DNA of 9,727 nt, taken from positions 1 to 9,727 of the forward strand of contig JAFWKS010000137.1 of assembly GCA_017511325.1 (NCBI GenBank). The letters are read 5' to 3'. Positions 1 to 6,525 of this stretch are shown here, piece after piece; the stretch's first letter is position 1; every line of letters starts with the position of its first letter. This DNA comes from Erysipelotrichaceae bacterium. Its GTDB lineage: Bacteria > Bacillota_I > Bacilli_A > Erysipelotrichales > Erysipelotrichaceae. The translations under genes were made by a program, and so were the position numbers. The notes beneath the pieces are model-generated. The model had not been told where the DNA came from, did not search any database, and saw only the letters and a program-made list of their open reading frames with translations.

Positions 1-632
1 AGTCGTTTTTCCAGACAGCCTACTTTTTGCCGATGGTCACATCATCACTGGCTGTAGGTCTTTCATGGAGATTCATGTTCAATGATAAATACGGCGTATT
101 GAACTACCTGCTGTCACTTTTAGGGATCGATGCGGTATCTTTCCTTGGTGATATCGCCGGCAACTTCACAGCGGTCGTAATATTCGGTATCTGGGCGATA
201 TTGCCTAATACGATCATCCTGCTTTTGTCAGGCTTGCAGAATATCGACCCGCTATATTACACGGCGGCCAAGGTCGATGGCGCCAAGACGCTGAGGATCT
301 TCTTCAGGATCACGGTTCCACTGCTGGCACCTACCATCATGCTGGTAGTTATCATCAACATGATCTCAACGTTCAAGATGTACCACGAACTGTTCCCGTT
401 ATTTAACGGTCCGGGCGTTGCGTACAACCTGTTTACCGTCGTCTACTATATCTACTATGAATTCAGAGTCATGACTCCGCCTAAATACGGCTATGCTGCA
501 GCAGCTGCTGTCATGCTGCTGGTCATCGTCTTCGTCTTTACGATGCTGCAGCGCGGAATCCAGGCTTGGTCAAGAAAGGAGAGAGGTGAAGATGTTAAGA
601 AAGTCAAGAGACACAGAGATGCACTCAGATAG
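1..632 (+). CDS. Carbohydrate ABC transporter permease, MalF/UgpA-like (5' end missing)
   Basis: Inner subunit of a CUT1-type binding-protein-dependent sugar importer in the cytoplasmic membrane. The gene enters from the left edge; the first whole codon is at 3 and 209 residues are visible, roughly the C-terminal two thirds of a permease that is normally near 300 residues. Hydrophobic helices alternate with short loops. The cytoplasmic EAA loop that docks on the ATPase is clear at about 250-315 (YTAAKVDGAKTLRIFFRITVP, with the family's AA-x3-G core and closing Pro). The order, MalF-like then MalG-like, is the usual one, so the binding protein probably lies upstream outside the window. The last 41 bases overlap the next gene in another frame, giving a basic, probably unstructured tail. 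The transported sugar cannot be deduced. Confidence 0.93.
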   Translation, partial: SFFQTAYFLPMVTSSLAVGLSWRFMFNDKYGVLNYLLSLLGIDAVSFLGDIAGNFTAVVIFGIWAILPNTIILLLSGLQNIDPLYYTAAKVDGAKTLRIFFRITVPLLAPTIMLVVIINMISTFKMYHELFPLFNGPGVAYNLFTVVYYIYYEFRVMTPPKYGYAAAAAVMLLVIVFVFTMLQRGIQAWSRKERGEDVKKVKRHRDALR

Positions 633-1467
633 AAAAAATAAAGAACCTATTTCATTCGGCAGGATCGCCATGTATGTCATCCTGTTTATTGGTGCGATCA
701 TTATGATCTTCCCTTTCTACTGGATGATCACCGGCGCATTCAAGACATACGAGGAAGTAAACATGCTTCCGCCGACGCTCTTCCCGAAGAATCCGTTCAA
801 TTTTGAGAACTTTATCTATGCTTTCCATACAGCTCCGTTTGGAAGGTATTTCATCAACTCGCTGATCGCACTGGTTGGCTGTATCATCACCTGTTCGTTC
901 ACAACGATCCTGGCGGCCTTTGCCTTTTCAAGACTTAGGTTCCCAGGCAGAGAATTCATCTTCTCGCTGCTGCTTTCCCTGATGATGGTCCCTTACGAGA
1001 TGATCATCATCACCAACTATCGAACGATCGTTCAATGGAAGCTGCATGATACCTTGTGGGCCTTGATCCTGCCGTTCATGTCGAGCATCTTCTACACCTA
1101 CATCCTCAAGGGCTTCTTCGATTCCGTTCCTGAATCGCTGTATCAGGCGGCCAAGGTCGATGGCTGCTCAGACTGGAAGTATCTGTGGAGAGTAATGGTG
1201 CCGATGGCAAAATCTTCTTTGGCTACGATCATCCTGCTCAATGCGATCGCTACCTGGAACTCCTTCCTGTGGCCGATGATCGCCACCAACTCCAAAACGG
1301 TCAGGACCCTGCCGTTTGGTCTTTATGCCTTCATGACTGAAGGCGGACAGCGAAACGATCGAATGATGGCTGCCTCAACTATCGTCGTCATCCCGATGAT
1401 CATCATCTTCCTCTTTGCCAGGAAGTACATCATTTCCGGAATGTCACGCGGCGGTATCAAGGGCTGA
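592..1467 (+). CDS. Carbohydrate ABC transporter permease, MalG-like
   Basis: Second membrane subunit of the same CUT1 sugar importer, 291 residues, full family length. A first helix lies at about residues 26-47, further helices follow, and the EAA loop is at about 181-205 (YQAAKVDGCSDWKYLWRVMVP). The C-terminus GMSRGGIKG resembles the usual MalG-family ending. I chose ATG 592 because AGGAG at 577-581 and GAGGTG at 583-588 precede it at good spacing, and because the 33 residues before it in the open frame are Ser/Cys/Leu-rich and unlike the family. This start gives a 41-base overlap with the upstream permease, which suggests translational coupling and matched subunit amounts. The operon ends at the terminator after this gene; no ATPase gene is present here, common for CUT1 systems that share an MsmK-like ATPase encoded elsewhere. 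Confidence 0.94.
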   Translation: MLRKSRDTEMHSDRKNKEPISFGRIAMYVILFIGAIIMIFPFYWMITGAFKTYEEVNMLPPTLFPKNPFNFENFIYAFHTAPFGRYFINSLIALVGCIITCSFTTILAAFAFSRLRFPGREFIFSLLLSLMMVPYEMIIITNYRTIVQWKLHDTLWALILPFMSSIFYTYILKGFFDSVPESLYQAAKVDGCSDWKYLWRVMVPMAKSSLATIILLNAIATWNSFLWPMIATNSKTVRTLPFGLYAFMTEGGQRNDRMMAASTIVVIPMIIIFLFARKYIISGMSRGGIKG

Positions 1468-1488
1468 TCACTGCTTAACTGTCAAGAC

Positions 1489-1532
1489 AAGGACGTTAGA
1501 CTGCAAACAGGCAGATAACGTCTTTTTCTTTT
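1489..1532 (+). terminator. Intrinsic terminator of the sugar-permease operon
   Basis: GACGTTA (1492-1498) pairs perfectly with TAACGTC (1516-1522). A second tier, CTGC (1501-1504) with GCAG (1511-1514), closes a six-base loop, with a small GA/A bulge between tiers. A run TTTTTCTTTT follows directly. It sits 24 bases after the permease stop codon. Confidence 0.9.
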
Positions 1533-1564
1533 ATGAATTTTAAGTTCATCGCAAAGAATTAAAC

Positions 1565-1570
1565 TATAAT
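1565..1570 (+). promoter_or_regulatory. Candidate -10 box of the YitT gene
   Basis: A perfect TATAAT ends nine bases before the ATG of the YitT gene, just after the upstream terminator. No good -35 hexamer is visible at 16-18 bases upstream. A start about seven bases downstream of the box would leave a leader of only two or three bases. Confidence 0.55.
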
Positions 1571-1579
1571 TGAAGTTAG

Positions 1580-2440
1580 ATGTTAAGAAAAGAGAAAGAA
1601 GCAGCAGTGATGTTTATCTGGGTGTGTCTGTCAGCGATCATCCAGTCTTTTTCGCTGGTCTCTTTTTCAGTTCCTGCCAATATCTATCCGAGCGGTGTCA
1701 CCGGTTTTTCCAGGATCCTTTCTGATGTGCTTGGCGATTTCTTCAATATCAATCTGCCCTTCTTCTATCCGTATCTGATCATCAATGTATTATTGGCGAT
1801 ATTGGTCTACAAAAGGATCGGCAAGATGTTTACGGTGTTCTCACTGATACAGACGACACTGGTCTCGATCCTGACTACCGTGCTTAAACCGGTGCATATG
1901 CTGGATGATGTATTGCTGATAGCGATATTCGGCGGACTGATCAACGGCTTTGGCGTGGGACTGGCATTGACTCATGATGCTTCCAGCGGTGGACTGGATT
2001 TTCTGTCCGTCTATTTCTCCAACAAGTTCCACCGTTCGATGTGGGACTATGTCCTGGCTTTCAACTGTCTGCTGATAATTGCGACAGGACTGATCTACGG
2101 CTGGGAAAGAGCTGCTTACTCGATCATCTTCCAGTTTGTATCCAACTACGTCATCAGTCATATGCATAAGCGCTATACGCACGAGGCGATCATCATCATT
2201 ACGAAGATCCCTGATTCCGTGATCGATTCGATCCTGAAAAACGTCAGACACGGCATAACCAAGATCGACGCCAAAGGAGCATATAAAGGCGAGGAAGTAA
2301 CGATGCTTTATACCGTAGTAAACAGCTTCCAGACCACTGAAGTCGTAAAGTATGCCTTGAAGGGCGATCCTAAGGCTTTCATCGAGACCAGGAAGACCAG
2401 CAATGTCTACGGCAATTATTATCAGAAACCATTGAATTAA
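1580..2440 (+). CDS. YitT family membrane protein (DUF161 plus DUF2179)
   Basis: Membrane protein of unknown biochemical role, 286 residues, normal length for the YitT family. About six hydrophobic segments lie near residues 12-32, 61-77, 86-102, 111-130, 156-174 and 178-194. Family-like glycine motifs PSGVTGFSRI (37-46) and ASSGGLDFLSVYF (134-146) are present. From about 198 a soluble domain of DUF2179 type follows, with HEAIIIITK, KIDAKGAYKGEEVTMLYTVV and the closing NVYGNYY motif; this domain is thought to bind a small ligand. The ATG at 1580 has no convincing ribosome site (only GAAG at 1572-1575), while a TATAAT box lies directly before it, so translation may begin on a nearly leaderless message. 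An alternative start at Met11 (1610) would remove part of the N-terminal region and also lacks a clear ribosome site. Terminators on both sides suggest a single-gene unit. The family assignment is firm; the function is not. Confidence 0.92.
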   Translation: MLRKEKEAAVMFIWVCLSAIIQSFSLVSFSVPANIYPSGVTGFSRILSDVLGDFFNINLPFFYPYLIINVLLAILVYKRIGKMFTVFSLIQTTLVSILTTVLKPVHMLDDVLLIAIFGGLINGFGVGLALTHDASSGGLDFLSVYFSNKFHRSMWDYVLAFNCLLIIATGLIYGWERAAYSIIFQFVSNYVISHMHKRYTHEAIIIITKIPDSVIDSILKNVRHGITKIDAKGAYKGEEVTMLYTVVNSFQTTEVVKYALKGDPKAFIETRKTSNVYGNYYQKPLN

Positions 2441-2441
2441 G

Positions 2442-2461
2442 AAGGCACACTGTGTCTTTTT
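2442..2461 (+). terminator. Short intrinsic terminator after the YitT gene
   Basis: AAGGCAC (2442-2448) pairs with GTGTCTT (2452-2458) through one G-U wobble around a three-base loop ACT, and the T-run continues to 2461. It begins two bases after the stop codon. The stem is short, so termination may be partial. Confidence 0.65.
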
Positions 2462-2465
2462 AAGT

Positions 2466-2476
2466 TAAAATATATT
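2466..2476 (+). promoter_or_regulatory. Candidate -10 region of the PfkB kinase gene
   Basis: TAAAAT (2466-2471) overlaps TATATT (2471-2476) in an AT-rich stretch between the YitT terminator and the kinase ribosome site. A start near 2478 would give a leader of about 20 bases holding GAGGAGG. The 13-mer around it, TTAAAATATATTC (2465-2477), recurs before the gene at 6526. No clear -35 is seen. Confidence 0.45.
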
Positions 2477-2498
2477 CATTAAATATGAGGAGGATATC

Positions 2499-3419
2499 AT
2501 GGGCATTACGGTATTTGGCGCAGTTTTTGTTGATATTAAAGGCTATCCTATCGATCAGTACATTCCGGCAGGACGAAATGTCGGCAGAGTCATTCAGGTC
2601 CATGGCGGTGTATCGCGCAATGTCGTTGAAGATATTGCGAACCTTGAACTGAACCCGACTTATGTGAGCGTCGTAGATGATACCGGTCTGAGCGAAGATG
2701 TCGTAAACAAATTGAATCGGCACAAAGTTAATACTGAATACATCGTCAGATCACCTGATGGTCTAGGCACCTGGCTGGCCATCTTTAATAACGAAGGCGA
2801 TGTCGTAGCCTCGATATCCAAAAGACCAAACCTGTCGATGATCAAGGACGTCCTTGAAAAATACGGCGACAAGATAATCTCTGAATCAGACAGTGTCGTC
2901 GTCGAGATCGATATGGAAGTAGATATATTAAAGAAGATCTTTGATCTGTGTGAGAAATATGACAAGCAGATCTTTGCGGTCGTATCCAACATGTCGATCG
3001 CCATGGAAAGAAGAGATCTGCTTTCAAGAGTCGACTGTATCGTCTGCAACGACCAGGAAGCCGGGATCCTGTTCTCGGAAGAATATAGTGGGATGGAACC
3101 GGAACAGATCAAAGAGATCCTAGAAGAAAAGATCAGAAAGGCCAATATCAGGAAGATGGTCGTGACGATGGGCGAAAGAGGTGCCGTATACGCATCATAT
3201 GATGGAGAAAGCGGCTATTGTCCGCCGCAGAAGGTCGATGTGATCGATACGACCGGAGCAGGTGATTCCTTCTTTGCGGGTGTGGCTGTCGGACTCACCT
3301 ATGGCAAGAGTCTGAGCGAATCCTGCAGTATCGGTACAAGGCTGGCATCAGCGGTTATTGCCACCAAGGAATCGGTCTCACCGCGTTTCAAACCGGCAGA
3401 ATTCGGTATCGAAGTATAA
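2499..3419 (+). CDS. PfkB-family carbohydrate or nucleoside kinase
   Basis: Cytosolic ribokinase-type kinase that transfers phosphate from ATP to a sugar or nucleoside hydroxyl; 306 residues, full family length. The N-terminal substrate motif HGGVSRNVVEDIANL begins at residue 35. The C-terminal PfkB signature is DTTGAGDSFFAG (250-261), with Asp256 the expected catalytic base in the GAGD anion hole. The N-terminus (VFGAVFVDIKGYP, then GRNVGRV and GGV-RN) reminds me of pseudouridine kinases (PsuK/YeiC), but no pseudouridine glycosidase gene is adjacent, so I give no symbol. Ribokinase, fructokinase or another specificity remains possible. The start is fixed by a strong GAGGAGG at 2487-2493, five bases before ATG. 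The gene sits between two terminator-like hairpins and so is probably transcribed alone. Confidence 0.9.
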   Translation: MGITVFGAVFVDIKGYPIDQYIPAGRNVGRVIQVHGGVSRNVVEDIANLELNPTYVSVVDDTGLSEDVVNKLNRHKVNTEYIVRSPDGLGTWLAIFNNEGDVVASISKRPNLSMIKDVLEKYGDKIISESDSVVVEIDMEVDILKKIFDLCEKYDKQIFAVVSNMSIAMERRDLLSRVDCIVCNDQEAGILFSEEYSGMEPEQIKEILEEKIRKANIRKMVVTMGERGAVYASYDGESGYCPPQKVDVIDTTGAGDSFFAGVAVGLTYGKSLSESCSIGTRLASAVIATKESVSPRFKPAEFGIEV

Positions 3420-3470
3420 AAACACTATGTGATGCTTGTTTTACAAGAAAAGATAATCACATAAAGTTTT
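3418..3470 (+). terminator. Multi-tier hairpin after the PfkB kinase gene, probable terminator
   Basis: TATGTGAT (3426-3433) pairs with ATCACATA (3456-3463). Inside it CTTGT (3435-3439) pairs with ACAAG (3443-3447) around a TTT loop. Outside, AAAAC (3419-3423) pairs with GTTTT (3466-3470) across a small internal loop. The structure begins at the stop codon. The U-tract is only four bases and is itself paired, so it is weaker than the other terminators here. Confidence 0.6.
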
Positions 3471-3481
3471 CAACTGCATCA

Positions 3482-3490
3482 TGTTATAAT
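3482..3490 (+). promoter_or_regulatory. Extended -10 promoter of the EAL-domain gene
   Basis: TGTTATAAT is an extended -10 (TG, one base, TATAAT at 3485-3490). No -35 is visible, as is typical of extended -10 promoters. A start near 3497 would leave about 13 bases of leader, just enough for AGGAAA at 3501-3506 before ATG 3510. The box lies only 12 bases after the preceding hairpin. Confidence 0.65.
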
Positions 3491-3509
3491 CAGTTTACAT
3501 AGGAAACAC

Positions 3510-5447
3510 ATGTTCAACTGGCTAAGTAAATACAACTACGACTTTGCGCTTGCGACAATTCCGATACAGATAATCCTTTTGTTTTTCTATGGAAGCAGAA
3601 GAAATCTGCCTATCAGGCAAAGCGTGAGTTTTACTGTTGTCATGATCAGCAATTTTATCATGACTGTAACTGATATCGCATCGTGCGAGATGAATGAGAT
3701 CTTCACGAAGCTGCCGCTGTTTTCATTGTATGCCGTAAACATCATTTATTTTATCGCTTTTGTGATCAGAGGCTGGGCGCTGTTCGACTATACGGCAGAG
3801 TGCTGCGAAGCACACAAGATCCTGAACAGCCGCTCAAGGTTTCTGGCGCTTATACCCGCCTTAATAACGGCGCTCCTTGTTCTGATCACTCCTTGGGCCA
3901 AGACGATCTTCACTTTTACTGACCAGGGTTATCACAACTGTGCACTGTATTCCACGATATATATCTGTACCTATTTCTATATCTTTGCTTCATATGTCTG
4001 TGTTTTTGCCTGCTTCAAAAATATCTCAAAAAGAAAAAAATGGGGCTTGCTTTCATATAACACGATCCTGTTCCTGGGTCTGGTATTAAGAAAACTTTTA
4101 TATGGAAAGTATCTGGTCATGAGCTACATTTCCCTGTTGGCCATCCTGATCATTTTCCTTACAACCGAAAACCCGGATCTCTATCGTGACCAGAAGACCA
4201 AGTTCTTCAATAAGAACGCTTTCGATGTGATCGCTCCTGACTATCTGCTCAGGGAAGTTTCATTCAATTCGATGATTGTCTCTGTCTATAACTATAAGAC
4301 CGCAACGGAATTATACGGACAGAAACAGCTCTATGATACTTTGACCAGATTTGGCGAAACGATCATCCAGAAGTTCCCGGATTACTATGTCTTCTATTTT
4401 GGCAAGGGAGACTTCTTCCTGATCGATAAGAAGAAAACAGTCAAGAGCGATGAAGAATATGTTGCCGAGTGGAAAAAGACTTTCAAGAAGCTTCGCGACA
4501 TCGCTAATACTGAAGTCTCGCTGACGATGAGTACGATGGTCATTCCGTATGAGATGCTCAAGATCAATTACCGGCACATGAACGACCTGATCGATCTGGC
4601 GCTTGAGAGTTCTTTCAACGAGAATCAGAAAGGCAACTATCTGTTCAATGAAGAGCTCGTTACAAACCTCTATCGCCAAAAGGCAGTCGAAGTTGCCTTG
4701 AATAAAGCGCTTGAAGATCACACTCTCGATGTTTATTATCAGCCTATCTATTCCATCAAAGAAGACAGAATAGTGGGTGCTGAAGCTCTGGCAAGACTGA
4801 TCGATCCATTGCTTGGCTATATACCACCGGTAGAATTTGTGGCAGTTGCCGAAAAAAACGGTGACATCATGGAACTGGGAAGACAGGTCTTTGAAAAAGT
4901 CTGCGCATTCCTTGAAAAGGCAAGGCTTAAGGAATACAGCATCGATTTCGTCAACGTCAACCTCTCACCGGCCCAGTGTCTCAACAACATGCTGGCAAGC
5001 GAACTTTCAAGCATAGCTTCAAGATACAATGTGCCGATGAATATGATCGACTTTGAGATCACGGAAACGGCAGCTTCTGACTTCCTTTCGATCCAGAAGC
5101 AGATCTACCTTCTGCAGAAAGAAGGCGCAGAGCTCTCGCTTGATGATTTCGGTACCGGAACTTCCAATTTGAGCCGTATGATGAATCTGCCTATCCATGT
5201 CGTCAAGATAGACATGGATGTTGCCCAGTCATATTTCAACAATGAAGCACCGTTCCTTCCTGATCTGATCAGGATGTTCCAGAACGCAAATATGAAGATC
5301 GTTGTGGAAGGTGTGGAAACAAAAGAAATGAAAGACATGCTGCTGCAGATGAAATGTGATTATCTGCAGGGCTATTATTTCTCCAAGGCTTTGCCTGAGA
5401 ATGAATTCATCGATTTTATCGAAGAGAACAAAAAAAGAAGGTGGTAA
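3510..5447 (+). CDS. Membrane c-di-GMP phosphodiesterase: seven helices, degenerate GGDEF, EAL
   Basis: Predicted to hydrolyse cyclic di-GMP to pGpG, lowering this second messenger in response to a signal sensed in or near the membrane. Of 645 residues, about 10-218 hold seven hydrophobic segments (near 12-28, 38-57, 68-91, 111-129, 146-169, 180-196, 201-218), a sensor unit I cannot name. A GGDEF-like domain follows at about 224-375, but the signature is FGKGDFF at 297-303, so cyclase activity is not expected; it could bind GTP as a regulator. The EAL domain (about 395-640) keeps the expected catalytic set: E425 of EAL, N484 in VNVNLSP, E516 in EITE, D545 and D546 in DDFGTG, K566 in VKID, E600 and E603 in EGVET, and Q620 in LQGYYFS. 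AGGAAA at 3501 supports the ATG. No partner cyclase is in the window. The last five codons form part of the downstream terminator stem. Confidence 0.92.
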   Translation: MFNWLSKYNYDFALATIPIQIILLFFYGSRRNLPIRQSVSFTVVMISNFIMTVTDIASCEMNEIFTKLPLFSLYAVNIIYFIAFVIRGWALFDYTAECCEAHKILNSRSRFLALIPALITALLVLITPWAKTIFTFTDQGYHNCALYSTIYICTYFYIFASYVCVFACFKNISKRKKWGLLSYNTILFLGLVLRKLLYGKYLVMSYISLLAILIIFLTTENPDLYRDQKTKFFNKNAFDVIAPDYLLREVSFNSMIVSVYNYKTATELYGQKQLYDTLTRFGETIIQKFPDYYVFYFGKGDFFLIDKKKTVKSDEEYVAEWKKTFKKLRDIANTEVSLTMSTMVIPYEMLKINYRHMNDLIDLALESSFNENQKGNYLFNEELVTNLYRQKAVEVALNKALEDHTLDVYYQPIYSIKEDRIVGAEALARLIDPLLGYIPPVEFVAVAEKNGDIMELGRQVFEKVCAFLEKARLKEYSIDFVNVNLSPAQCLNNMLASELSSIASRYNVPMNMIDFEITETAASDFLSIQKQIYLLQKEGAELSLDDFGTGTSNLSRMMNLPIHVVKIDMDVAQSYFNNEAPFLPDLIRMFQNANMKIVVEGVETKEMKDMLLQMKCDYLQGYYFSKALPENEFIDFIEENKKRRW

Positions 5448-5462
5448 TTGCCACCTTCTTTT
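5433..5462. terminator. Bidirectional terminator shared by the EAL gene and the DUF362 gene
   Basis: AAAAGAAGGTGG (5433-5444) pairs perfectly over 12 bases with CCACCTTCTTTT (5451-5462) around the loop TAATTG. Each strand reads G/C-rich stem then T-run, so it can stop transcription both ways. The EAL stop codon (5445-5447) forms half the loop. The minus-strand stop codon (5461-5463) begins in the right arm. Confidence 0.93.
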
Positions 5463-6459
5463 ATGGTTTGATAAGTTTGAATGGCTTCAGGCCTTCAACT
5501 GCTTTTTTCGGATAGATCCTCACTTCGTCGTTGTCTAAGTCGATCAGGACATATTTATCATTGCCCATGCCCAGTTCTTTCATGTAGGAGAGCTGTCTTA
5601 GACCGTGTCTGGTCTCGATCCTTTCAACAAGAGCTTTGTGTTCTTCTTCGGTCATCGCATATACCAGGTCGATGCAGGCCTGATCAACAGCGAGGATATC
5701 GTGAGAAGCCAGGATGCCGACATTCGGTGTAACGACCGGTTCAGCCGCAACACCTTCACAGTCACATGATACAGACATGTTCCTCATGACGTTGATATAG
5801 GTTACGTTCTTGCCAAAGAAATCGATAGTAGCTTTAGTTGATTCAGAGATTCTTTCCATCAGTTCTTCTTCTCTGATCGACCACATATCATCACTGCCTT
5901 CAGTAGTGTGGATCCATTTCTTGCCGATCCTGCCATCTGCACAGCCGATGCCGATGTTCTTGTTGGAACCACCGAAACCGCCCTGGACATGGCCTTTAAA
6001 ATGTGTAAGTGTAAGCAGGGAATCATAGTCAGTCATATGAGAACCGACGCTCATCTCTTTCATCCATTTACCGCCTTTGATCGGTAAAGTAGTCGTGCCT
6101 TCTTCATCCATGATATCAACTTTGCAGAAAGTCCAGCCGTTGACTTTCAGGGTTTCACGGTGCTGTTCAGTTGTATAACGGTCACCTTCGTAGTAGGTGT
6201 TGGTCTCGACGATCGTCGCATCTTTAAGGCTCTTTTCGCTTTCCAGCAGTTCCTTGACCCAGGCTGAAGGGATGATGTTAGGACCGTTCTTTTCACCGGT
6301 ATGCAGCTTGACGGCGATCTTGCCTTTCATATTGCCGTTAACCTTTTCGTAGATCTTTTTCAGGCCTTCAGGAGACAGATCTCTGGTGAAATAAACGATC
6401 GATTCATTTCCTGTACGCTCTGAATATGGTACATATCTTCTGCCATCTGTATTACCCAT
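5461..6459 (-). CDS. DUF362 domain protein without a ferredoxin domain
   Basis: Protein of 332 residues belonging, by its motifs, to the DUF362 family, whose chemistry is unsettled but often linked to iron-sulfur clusters. Motifs in order: KLHTGEKNG (51-59), VETNTYYEGDR (84-94), THFKGHVQGGFGGSNKNIG (152-170) running into IGCADGRIGK (171-180), CDCEG (232-236) and DILAVDQACIDL (254-265). Cysteines 112, 173, 232, 234 and 262 are the only ones; 173, 232, 234 and 262 lie in conserved-looking motifs and could bind metal. Many relatives carry a C-terminal two-cluster ferredoxin domain; here no CxxCxxC series exists and the protein ends right after the core. I chose ATG 6459 (MGNTDGRR) because GGAGG at 6472-6468 stands eight bases before it; an upstream ATG at 6474 overlaps that site. 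No signal peptide is seen. It is convergent with the EAL gene and divergent from the bilin-reductase-like gene, 66 bases away. Confidence 0.88.
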   Translation of the reverse strand: MGNTDGRRYVPYSERTGNESIVYFTRDLSPEGLKKIYEKVNGNMKGKIAVKLHTGEKNGPNIIPSAWVKELLESEKSLKDATIVETNTYYEGDRYTTEQHRETLKVNGWTFCKVDIMDEEGTTTLPIKGGKWMKEMSVGSHMTDYDSLLTLTHFKGHVQGGFGGSNKNIGIGCADGRIGKKWIHTTEGSDDMWSIREEELMERISESTKATIDFFGKNVTYINVMRNMSVSCDCEGVAAEPVVTPNVGILASHDILAVDQACIDLVYAMTEEEHKALVERIETRHGLRQLSYMKELGMGNDKYVLIDLDNDEVRIYPKKAVEGLKPFKLIKP

Positions 6460-6482
6460 AATTAATTCCTCCATTTAAAACA

Positions 6483-6488
6483 ATTATA
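6483..6488 (-). promoter_or_regulatory. Candidate -10 box of the DUF362 gene
   Basis: On the minus strand TATAAT occupies 6488-6483. A start near 6476 would place GGAGG (6472-6468) at the very beginning of the message. No consensus -35 is visible in the AT-rich sequence upstream, which also holds the outward promoter of the divergent gene. Confidence 0.6.
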
Positions 6489-6501
6489 TCTTATTTTGTA
6501 T

Positions 6502-6512
6502 TAAAATATATT
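6502..6512 (+). promoter_or_regulatory. Candidate -10 region of the bilin-reductase-like gene
   Basis: TAAAAT (6502-6507) overlaps TATATT (6507-6512), the same TTAAAATATATTC block found before the PfkB kinase gene. A start near 6514 would give a leader of about a dozen bases containing TGAGG (6516-6520). It is back to back with the DUF362 promoter. Confidence 0.4.
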
Positions 6513-6525
6513 CTGTGAGGATCGC

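Noticed and set aside
493..591. Longer N-terminus for the MalG-like permease starting at 493
   Set aside because: It reads through the upstream permease in another frame, is Ser/Cys-rich, has no ribosome site, and the ATG at 592 has a strong one.
2499..3419. Naming the PfkB gene psuK
   Set aside because: The N-terminal resemblance is suggestive only and no pseudouridine glycosidase gene lies next to it.
4398..4418. Active diguanylate cyclase site in the GGDEF-like domain
   Set aside because: The signature reads GKGDF; the second Gly and the catalytic Glu of GGDEF are not in place.
4311..4721. Minus-strand open frame inside the EAL gene
   Set aside because: No ribosome site, no recognisable domain, and the plus-strand frame has clear conserved motifs; it is a shadow frame. 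The same holds for minus-strand frames at 1841-2251 and 2660-3145.
6457..6474. ATG at 6474 as start of the DUF362 gene
   Set aside because: It overlaps the GGAGG that serves ATG 6459 and would itself have no ribosome site.
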